64,000 nucleotides of DNA from JANYCG01 sp031392945 (lineage in GTDB: Bacteria; Pseudomonadota; Gammaproteobacteria; Burkholderiales; Burkholderiaceae_C). The notes beneath the pieces were generated by a model. It was given only the letters and a program-made list of their open reading frames with translations, was not told the origin of the DNA and did not search any database. The stretch is from assembly GCA_031392945.1 (NCBI GenBank), contig JANMVT010000195.1, positions 1 to 64,000 of the forward strand, given 5' to 3'. Below are positions 23,510 through 30,087 of this stretch, one piece after another. Positions within the stretch are counted from its first letter, which is position 1; every line of letters begins with the position of its first letter. The position numbers and the translations under genes were made by a program.

Positions 23510-24247
23510 ATGCCAAGTTTTCGCCGCCACCTCGAACGCCACCGCACCGACCGCATTGGCTGGCTGCGCGCCGCCGTGCTGGGCGCCAATGATGGCATCG
23601 TTTCGACCGCCAGCCTGATGGTCGGCGTGGCCGCTGCCAGCGCCAGCCAGAGCAACATCCTGATCACCGGAGTGGCAGGCCTGGTGGCTGGCGCCATGTC
23701 CATGGCGGCGGGGGAATATGTCTCAGTGCATTCGCAGGCTGATGCCGAGGCCGCCGACCTGTCGCGCGAAAGTGTCGAACTGGCCAAAGACCCGGAGGCC
23801 GAGCACCGGGAGCTTGCCGCAATCTATGTCGAACGCGGGCTGGACGAACACCTGGCGCGCAAGGTTGCCGGCCAACTCATGAAAAAAGATGCCCTGGGCA
23901 CCCATGCCCGCGACGAGTTGGGCATCTCCGAAGCGCTCAGTGCGCGCCCGGTGCAGGCGGCGCTGGCATCTGCAGCCAGTTTTGCCGCCGGTGCGGCCCT
24001 GCCGCTCGTGGTGACGGCCCTGGCCTTGTCGGCCTCGGTGGCTTCGGCGACCTCTGCCATATCCAGCGGCAGCCTGATCGTCTGGGTTGCCGGGACCTCG
24101 CTTGTCTTTTTGGCCGCTCTGGGCGCCATGGCGGCGCGGGCGGGCGGAGCCAGCGCGACCACTGGCGCCTGGCGCGTCACGTTCTGGGGCGCGCTGGCGA
24201 TGGCCATCACGGCCGGCGTCGGCGCGATGTTTGGCGCGGTTGGATAA
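23510..24247 (+). CDS. VIT1/CCC1-family iron/manganese transporter
   Basis: 245 residues. The first helix region WLRAAVLGANDGIVSTASLM and AGLVAGAMSMAAGEYVSVHS are the two signature segments of the VIT1/CCC1 family, with the conserved metal-binding Gly/Asp/Glu/Met residues. A cytosolic acidic helix loop follows (DPEAEHRELAAIYVERGLDE), then three further membrane helices. The bacterial members export or sequester Fe2+/Mn2+ in exchange for protons. The ATG is preceded by GGGAAATCTC. The next gene begins 4 bp after the stop, so they are co-transcribed. Confidence 0.9.
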   Translation: MPSFRRHLERHRTDRIGWLRAAVLGANDGIVSTASLMVGVAAASASQSNILITGVAGLVAGAMSMAAGEYVSVHSQADAEAADLSRESVELAKDPEAEHRELAAIYVERGLDEHLARKVAGQLMKKDALGTHARDELGISEALSARPVQAALASAASFAAGAALPLVVTALALSASVASATSAISSGSLIVWVAGTSLVFLAALGAMAARAGGASATTGAWRVTFWGALAMAITAGVGAMFGAVG

Positions 24248-24251
24248 CAAC

Positions 24252-24794
24252 ATGGACATCCTCGCGCATTCCCTATGGGCTGGCGCTGGTTTGGCCGTGG
24301 CGCGGCGCCACGTCGCCATTGACCGGCGCACCGTGGCGGCGACCATTGTCCTGGCCGCGCTGCCCGACGTGTTTCATTTTTTGCCAGTCCTCGGCTGGGG
24401 CCTGTTTGGCGACGGCACACTGGCCCAGGCGCTGGCTTATGCCACCGCCCTGCCGGGCCAGGCGCCCGGTCTACCGCCCCTGGCCGGTTTGTTGACGCAC
24501 CATCTGCATTGCACCATGCACAGTGCCGTAGTCGCCTCCGCCGTCACGCTGGTGTTGTGGGCGATGCGTGGCTCGTTGTGGATGCCGCTCCTGGGCTGGT
24601 GGTCCCACATCATCATCGACGTCTTCACACATTCGGCCGATTTCTACCCCTCGCCAGTGCTGTACCCACTCACCTACCGCGGCTTTGACGGACTGGCCTG
24701 GAACACGCCCTGGTTCATGCTGCTCAACTACGCTGCGCTGGCGGCGGTTTTCCTCTGGGTGGCTCTGACGCGCCAGAGGCCGGTCAAGCCCTGA
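24252..24794 (+). CDS. Integral membrane protein, DUF457/YdjM-like
   Basis: 180 residues with about four membrane helices. Conserved-looking polar residues resemble membrane-bound metal-dependent hydrolases: MDILAHSLWAG at the start, LPDVFHFLP, THHLHCTMHS and SHIIIDVFTHSADFYP. The His/Asp pattern (H-x-x-x-D-x-x-x-H) argues for metal binding. The gene starts 4 bp after the VIT1-like gene, so it is translationally linked to metal transport. The enzymatic function is unproven. Confidence 0.7.
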   Translation: MDILAHSLWAGAGLAVARRHVAIDRRTVAATIVLAALPDVFHFLPVLGWGLFGDGTLAQALAYATALPGQAPGLPPLAGLLTHHLHCTMHSAVVASAVTLVLWAMRGSLWMPLLGWWSHIIIDVFTHSADFYPSPVLYPLTYRGFDGLAWNTPWFMLLNYAALAAVFLWVALTRQRPVKP

Positions 24795-24829
24795 TTCGAG
24801 CAAAAATTCGAATCTTCCAACAAAATTCG

Positions 24830-24878
24830 CGTTTTTCCCTCGTGGGATATAGATAGTTAGATATATTTATGATAGCAA
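24830..24878 (-). repeat. Dispersed AT-rich repeat, copy 5 (overlaps a crp-like 3' end)
   Basis: On the minus strand: TTGCTATCATAAATATATCT then AACTATCTATATCCCACGAG and GG. The first bases TTG CTA TCA TAA are the last three codons and the stop of the neighbouring Crp-type gene, so the repeat forms the end of that coding sequence. Confidence 0.8.
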
Positions 24879-25559
24879 TCCGGCGTAAGCCGCCCGGTCG
24901 GCCGCATAACAGGCGCAGACCTTGGCTTGCAGCCCGGGCCGGTCGACCAGAGTGACTTCGCCATGCTGGTATTTGATCAAGCCGCAGCGTTGCAAGGCGC
25001 CGGCGGCCGTGGTTACGCTGACCCGGCGCACGCCCAGCACATAGGCCAGCGACTCGTGGGTGGCATGGAAACTGGCCGAGCGCGCGCGGTCCTGGCACAT
25101 CAGCAGCCAGCGCGCCAGGCGCTGCTCGATCAGATGGAAGCGCAGGCACGCGGCGCTGGTGTTCAGTTGCGCCATCAACACATAGATGTAGCGGCGCAAC
25201 ACGGCTTGCAAAACCGGCTGGCGCGCCAGTTCGCCGCAAAAAGCCTGGGCCTCGACGCGCCACGCGAAGCCGGGGCTTTGCACGACGGCGTGCAGGGGCG
25301 CAGTCTGCACGCCCAGGGCGAGTTGCGCGCCCAGCATGCCCTCAAAACCCACCATGCCGACTTCCAGGCCGGGTTTGCCGTCAATGGGCGCCACCAGGGA
25401 GACAAAACCCTCCACCGGAAAATAAACGTGCCGGGTCACGTCGCCGGGCTCGCACAACACATCGGACGCGGCCAATGCGACCCGCTCGGCGAGGAGGTGC
25501 AGGCGCGTCCGGTCTGGTCCAGGCAGCAACGCTAACAGTTGGTTTTCCAAAGCCGACAA
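24867..25559 (-). CDS. Crp/Fnr-family regulator, GVRR type (first paralog)
   Basis: 230 residues: N-terminal cNMP-like beta-roll (VLCEPGDVTRHVYFPVEGFV) and C-terminal winged helix with HESLAYVLGVRRVSVTTAAG. The recognition helix GVRRVSVT differs from both CRP (RETVGR) and FNR (ETISR), so it should read a different operator. It lacks the residues that bind cAMP in E. coli CRP as far as I can see. Its last codons and stop lie inside an AT-rich repeat. The second paralog begins only 46 bp upstream of its ATG, so both may be one operon. Confidence 0.85.
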   Translation of the reverse strand: MSALENQLLALLPGPDRTRLHLLAERVALAASDVLCEPGDVTRHVYFPVEGFVSLVAPIDGKPGLEVGMVGFEGMLGAQLALGVQTAPLHAVVQSPGFAWRVEAQAFCGELARQPVLQAVLRRYIYVLMAQLNTSAACLRFHLIEQRLARWLLMCQDRARSASFHATHESLAYVLGVRRVSVTTAAGALQRCGLIKYQHGEVTLVDRPGLQAKVCACYAADRAAYAGLLS

Positions 25560-25604
25560 ATTCCTGCGTGTTCAAAGGCGGGGTGGCGGCGTCGGCGCTG
25601 GGGC

Positions 25605-26336
25605 TCAGGCGGCCAGCGGCATGGCGCGCGCGCGGTAGTAGTTGCGGTTGGCCACCACGGGCGCCTCGCCCATGCCCTGCTCCAGGCGCTGGCGGTCCAG
25701 CACATCAATGCGGCCCCGGCTGTAACGGATGGCGCCGGCCTGCTGGAGTTTGAGTGCGGCGGCGGTCACGCCCTCGCGGCGCACGCCCAGCAGGTTGGCC
25801 AGCAACTCCTGCGTCATCACCATGGCAAGTGTCGGCAGGCGGTCCAGGCCCATCAGCAGACGCCGGCACAGCAACTGGTCGATGGAGTGGTAACGGTTGC
25901 AGGCCGCCGTCTGCGCCACTTGGGCGATCAGGGCCTGGGTGTAGCGCAGCAGCATCATCAGTACCGGCCCGGCCCGATCCACCTCGTCCTTCACCGCCTG
26001 GGCGCGCAGGCGGTAGGCGAGCCCCGCGCTTTGCACCACGGCCTGGCTGGGCGTGGCGTTGCCGCCCATGAAGAGCGAAATGCCCACCACGCCGTCTTTG
26101 CCCACCACGGCGATCTCGGACGAGGCGCCGTCCTGGGTCACATACAGCAGGGACACAATGGCCGTGGTCGGAAAATAAACGTAAGCCGGTGTGCGACCGG
26201 ATTCGCTCAGCACCTGGCCCAGCGGCAAGTCCACCAGTTCCAGGCCGGGTTGCCAGCGGCCCCATTCGGCGTCGGGCAGGCCGGCCAGCAAATGGTTTTC
26301 ACGCGGGCTGGATGTTGTTTGTTGCAAAGTGTTCAT
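25605..26336 (-). CDS. Crp/Fnr-family regulator, GVRR type (second paralog)
   Basis: 243 residues from the ATG at 26336. An ATG 30 bp earlier is possible. The beta-roll contains VLSESGRTPAYVYFPTTAIV and VVGKDGVVGISLFMGG. The HTH reads MTQELLANLLGVRREGVTAA. It is clearly a paralog of the protein at 36756-37481, which shares MTQELIANMLGVRREGVTES, and more distantly of the first paralog. It is divergent from the sensory operon with a 16-bp palindrome in the shared spacer, so autoregulation plus control of that operon is likely. Confidence 0.87.
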   Translation of the reverse strand: MNTLQQTTSSPRENHLLAGLPDAEWGRWQPGLELVDLPLGQVLSESGRTPAYVYFPTTAIVSLLYVTQDGASSEIAVVGKDGVVGISLFMGGNATPSQAVVQSAGLAYRLRAQAVKDEVDRAGPVLMMLLRYTQALIAQVAQTAACNRYHSIDQLLCRRLLMGLDRLPTLAMVMTQELLANLLGVRREGVTAAALKLQQAGAIRYSRGRIDVLDRQRLEQGMGEAPVVANRNYYRARAMPLAA

Positions 26337-26451
26337 GGCAGTCTCGTTAGGTTGCACGAGCCCCAATCATCCAGCCGGCCCGCCCTGCGGGCTATCAGCC
26401 GCAATCGGCTTTGCATGTGGTCTGCCTCCTACAGCGCCCGGTTCATGCTTG

Positions 26452-26467
26452 TGTGCGATAGCGTACA
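26452..26467. promoter_or_regulatory. 16-bp palindrome between crp-like gene and sensory operon
   Basis: TGTGCGATAGCGTACA, one arm mismatch, 115 bp from the minus-strand ATG and 102 bp from the plus-strand ATG at 26570. Confidence 0.55.
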
Positions 26468-26569
26468 GACGCGGGCCCGAAAACAGCCGAACATGGGTCA
26501 ACGTGGCGCACTTGCCCGCGTCCTGCCGTGTTCCTTCCCCATAAATACATGAAGGGCCAGAGACCAACC

Positions 26570-29131
26570 ATGCCGCTGAATGCACACCTGTCCGCCCTGA
26601 ACGACGACCCGCCTGCGGCAGACCGCCTGCATGACGCGCGGCGCCAGGAGGCGCTGCTCAAAACCGGGGCTTTGCAGAACGCCATCTTCAACAGCGCCAA
26701 TTTCTCCAGCATCGCCACTGACGCCAGGGGCGTGATCCAGATCTTCAACGTCGGCGCCGAGCGCATGCTCGGATACGACGCGTCCGATGTGGTCAACAAA
26801 ATCACCCCTGCCGACATCTCCGACCCGCAAGAGGTGATCGCGCGTGCGCAAGCGCTCAGCACAGAACTTGGGACACCCATCACGCCCGGCTTTGAAGCCC
26901 TGGTGTTCAAGGCCTCGCGCGGCATTGAAGACATTTATGAGCTGACCTATCTCCGCAAGGATGGCAGCCGCTTTCCGGCGGTGGTGTCGGTCACGGCCTT
27001 GCGCGACGTTCTGGGTGAAATCATCGGCTATTTGCTGATTGGCACCGACAACACCGCCCGCAAACAGGCCGAAGCAGCCCTGCTCAAGGCCGGGGCCTTG
27101 CAAAATGCCATTTTCAACAGCGCCAATTTCTCCAGCATCGCCACCGACGCCAAGGGCGTGATCCAGATCTTCAACGTCGGCGCCGAGCGCATGCTGGGCT
27201 ACAGCGCCGCTGACGTGATGAACAAGATCACCCCGGCTGACATTTCTGACCCGCAAGAGGTGATCGCACGAGCACAGGCGCTCAGCACAGAACTAGGGAC
27301 ACCCATCACGCCCGGCTTTGAAGCCCTGGTGTTCAAGGCCTCGCGCGGCATTGAAGACATTTACGAGCTGACCTACATCCGCAAGGACGGCAGCCGCTTT
27401 CCGGCGGTGGTGTCGGTCACGGCCTTGCGCGACGCGCAGGGCGGCATCATCGGCTATTTGCTGATTGGCACCGACAACACCGCGCGCAAACAGGTGGAGG
27501 CCGAGCAGAAGAAGCTCGACCAGCGCCTGCGCGACCAGCAGTTCTACACGCGCTCCCTGATTGAATCCAACATCGACGCGCTGATGACCACCGACCCCTC
27601 GGGCATCATCTCTGACGTCAACAAACAGATGGAGGCGCTCACCGGCTGCACCCGCGACGAGCTGATCGGCGCGCCGTTCAAAAACTACTTCACCGACCCG
27701 GACCGCGCCGAGGCCGGCATCCGCCGGGTGCTGACCGAGAACCGGGTCACCGACTACGAGCTCACCGCCCGCGCCAGGGACGGCAAGGAAACCGTGGTGT
27801 CCTATAACGCGACCACGTTTTATGACCGCGACCGCAACCTGCAGGGGGTGTTCGCCTCCGCGCGCGACATCACCGAGCGAAAACGCCTGGACGAGGTGCT
27901 GCAGCAATACAACGTCGAGCTGGAAATCGCCAAGCTCGCCGCCGAAAAAGCCAATCTGGCGAAATCGGACTTCCTCTCCAGCATGAGCCATGAACTGCGC
28001 ACGCCCCTGAACGCCATCCTTGGCTTCGCGCAGTTGATGGAAACCGGTCGCCCGGAACCCACCGCCAGCCAAAAACGCGGCATCGGCCAGATTTTGCAGG
28101 CCGGCTGGTACCTGCTGACCCTTATCAATGAAATCCTCGACCTGGCCCTGATCGAGTCCGGCAAACTCTCGCTGTTGCAGGAGCCGGTCAGCGTGGCCGA
28201 GGTCATGCTGGAGTGCCGCGCCCTGATCGAGCCCCAGGCCAAGAAACGCGGCATCGAGGTGAGTTACCCGCTGTTCGACCTGCCGTGTTTCGTCCAGGCC
28301 GACCGGACCAGGGTCAAGCAGGTGTTGATCAACCTGCTGTCCAATTCGATCAAATACAACATGGCTGGCGGCAGCGTCTCAGTGACCTGCGCGGTGGCCA
28401 CGCCGGGGCGCCTGCGCATCGACGTAAGCGACACCGGCGCGGGCTTGCCGCCGGAGAAAGTGGACCAGCTGTTCCAGCCCTTCAACCGGCTCGGGCAGGA
28501 GGCCAACGCTGAAGAGGGGACCGGCATCGGCCTGGTGGTGTGCAAGCGCCTGGTGGAGTTGATGGGCGGCGTCATCGGCGCGCGCAGCACGGTGGGCGCG
28601 GGCAGCGTGTTCTGGATCGAGCTTGCGCTTACAGATCCGCCGCAGGAGCCCGGCCGTGAGCCGGCCCAGCGCATCATCACCCTGGCGCCGGCCGCGTCCG
28701 ATGCGCACACCTACACCCTGATGTATGTCGAAGACAACCCGGCCAACCTGATGCTGGTGGAAGACCTGGTCGCGCGTCGGCCGGACATCCGCCTGCTGAG
28801 CGCGCGCGACGGCCCAAGCGGCATCGAGATGGCGCGTGCGGCCCTGCCCGACGCGATCCTGATGGACCTCAACCTGCCCGGCATCAGCGGCCTGCAGGCC
28901 ATGAAAATCCTGGCCGCCGACGCCGCCACCGCCCACATCCCCGTGGTGGCGCTCAGCGCCAACGCCATGCCCAGCGACATTGAACGCGGCCTGGCGGCGG
29001 GCTTCTTCGGCTACCTCACCAAACCGATCATGGTGCAGGAGTTCATGGGCACGCTCGACAGGGCGCTCAGTTTTGCCAAGGCGCGAACGCCGCTGGACAG
29101 CGCGCAACCGGTTCTTGAGGAACTTTTATGA
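26570..29131 (+). CDS. Hybrid sensor histidine kinase: PAS-PAS-PAS-HisKA-HATPase-REC
   Basis: 853 residues from the ATG at 26570 (MPLNAHLSAL). Upstream ATGs at 26528 and 26549 are less likely given the palindrome. No membrane segment is seen, so it is cytosolic. PAS1 and PAS2 (about residues 28-169 and 170-311) are near-identical copies. A third, different PAS follows (IDALMTTDPSGIISDVNKQM). The phosphoacceptor is His474 in SSMSHELRTPLNAILGFAQ. The ATPase G2 box is EEGTGIGLVVCKRL near residue 650. A C-terminal receiver has Asp766 in ILMDLNLPGISG. It is the first gene of a six-gene operon. Its stop overlaps the next start (ATGA). Confidence 0.9.
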   Translation: MPLNAHLSALNDDPPAADRLHDARRQEALLKTGALQNAIFNSANFSSIATDARGVIQIFNVGAERMLGYDASDVVNKITPADISDPQEVIARAQALSTELGTPITPGFEALVFKASRGIEDIYELTYLRKDGSRFPAVVSVTALRDVLGEIIGYLLIGTDNTARKQAEAALLKAGALQNAIFNSANFSSIATDAKGVIQIFNVGAERMLGYSAADVMNKITPADISDPQEVIARAQALSTELGTPITPGFEALVFKASRGIEDIYELTYIRKDGSRFPAVVSVTALRDAQGGIIGYLLIGTDNTARKQVEAEQKKLDQRLRDQQFYTRSLIESNIDALMTTDPSGIISDVNKQMEALTGCTRDELIGAPFKNYFTDPDRAEAGIRRVLTENRVTDYELTARARDGKETVVSYNATTFYDRDRNLQGVFASARDITERKRLDEVLQQYNVELEIAKLAAEKANLAKSDFLSSMSHELRTPLNAILGFAQLMETGRPEPTASQKRGIGQILQAGWYLLTLINEILDLALIESGKLSLLQEPVSVAEVMLECRALIEPQAKKRGIEVSYPLFDLPCFVQADRTRVKQVLINLLSNSIKYNMAGGSVSVTCAVATPGRLRIDVSDTGAGLPPEKVDQLFQPFNRLGQEANAEEGTGIGLVVCKRLVELMGGVIGARSTVGAGSVFWIELALTDPPQEPGREPAQRIITLAPAASDAHTYTLMYVEDNPANLMLVEDLVARRPDIRLLSARDGPSGIEMARAALPDAILMDLNLPGISGLQAMKILAADAATAHIPVVALSANAMPSDIERGLAAGFFGYLTKPIMVQEFMGTLDRALSFAKARTPLDSAQPVLEELL
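26651..27502 (+). repeat. In-frame tandem duplication of a 426-bp PAS-encoding unit
   Basis: Unit 1 (26651-27076) and unit 2 (27077-27502) align without gaps at an offset of 426 bp (142 codons). By eye about 10 of 142 residues differ, for example YDASDV versus YSAADV and YLRKDG versus YIRKDG. Long DNA stretches are identical, so the duplication is recent or maintained by gene conversion. Confidence 0.9.
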
Positions 29132-30087
29132 GCATAAGCAACGCCGATATCCTCGCCGCCAGCATCCTGATTGTCGACGACCAGGCCTCGAATGTGGAAT
29201 TGCTGGAGCAATTGTTGGCCGACGCGGGCCATACCGGCGTCAGTTCCACCATGGACTCGCAGGAGGTCTGCGCCCTGCACCGCAAGAACCGTTACGACCT
29301 GATCCTGCTCGATCTGCAAATGCCCGGCATGGACGGCTTTCAGGTGATGCAGGGCTTGAACGAGATTGAAATCGACGGCTACGCCCCGATCCTGGCCATC
29401 ACCGCCCAGCCGGGGCACAAATTGCGCGCGCTGGCCTCCGGGGCCAAGGATTTCATCTCCAAACCCTATGACCTGGTCGAGGTCAAGACCCGCATCCGCA
29501 ACATGCTGGAGCTGCGCCTGCTTTACAAGCGGCTCAAGGCGTCCAACCGCGAGCTGGAGTCGCTGGCCCTGCATGACGCATTGACCGGCCTGCCGAACCG
29601 CCGCCTTCTCATGGACCGGCTCAAACACGCGATGCTGAGCTCGGCGCGCACCAGCGACCACTGCGCCCTGATGTTCCTCGACCTGGACCGCTTCAAGGAG
29701 CTCAATGACACCCTCGGCCACGACGCCGGCGACATCCTGCTTAAACAGGTGGCCGCGCGCCTGCACGACTGCGTGCGCGAGGGCGACAGCGTGGCGCGCC
29801 TGGGCGGCGACGAATTCGTCGTGCTGCTGGAGGGCCTGAGCAGCCACACCCACGAAGCAGCCCTGCAGGCCAAGGGGGTCAGCCATAAAATTCTGGATGC
29901 CTTCGCTGCCGGCTTCGGACTGGGCGCAAGCGCTTGGGCCAGCAGCGCCAGCGTGGGCGTGGCGGTGTTCAAGGGCGACCATGACCCGATTGAAAAACTG
30001 CTCAAAAAAGCCGACCTGGCTATGTACGCGGCCAAAACCGGCGGCGGCAACACCGCCCGTTTTTTTGAAGCCACAATGTCCGCATGA
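29128..30087 (+). CDS. Response regulator with GGDEF domain (diguanylate cyclase)
   Basis: 319 residues. The receiver domain has Asp62 in DLILLDLQMPGMDGF as phosphorylation site. A short linker (RLLYKRLKASNRELESLALH) leads to a GGDEF domain starting LHDALTGLPNRRLLMDRL. The active-site motif GGDEF at residues 226-230 is intact, and the inhibitory I-site RxxD (REGD) is present five residues earlier. The enzyme should make cyclic di-GMP when phosphorylated, with product feedback. It overlaps the kinase before it and the CheB/CheR fusion after it by 4 bp each, so it is the obvious output partner of the hybrid kinase. Confidence 0.92.
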   Translation: MSISNADILAASILIVDDQASNVELLEQLLADAGHTGVSSTMDSQEVCALHRKNRYDLILLDLQMPGMDGFQVMQGLNEIEIDGYAPILAITAQPGHKLRALASGAKDFISKPYDLVEVKTRIRNMLELRLLYKRLKASNRELESLALHDALTGLPNRRLLMDRLKHAMLSSARTSDHCALMFLDLDRFKELNDTLGHDAGDILLKQVAARLHDCVREGDSVARLGGDEFVVLLEGLSSHTHEAALQAKGVSHKILDAFAAGFGLGASAWASSASVGVAVFKGDHDPIEKLLKKADLAMYAAKTGGGNTARFFEATMSA

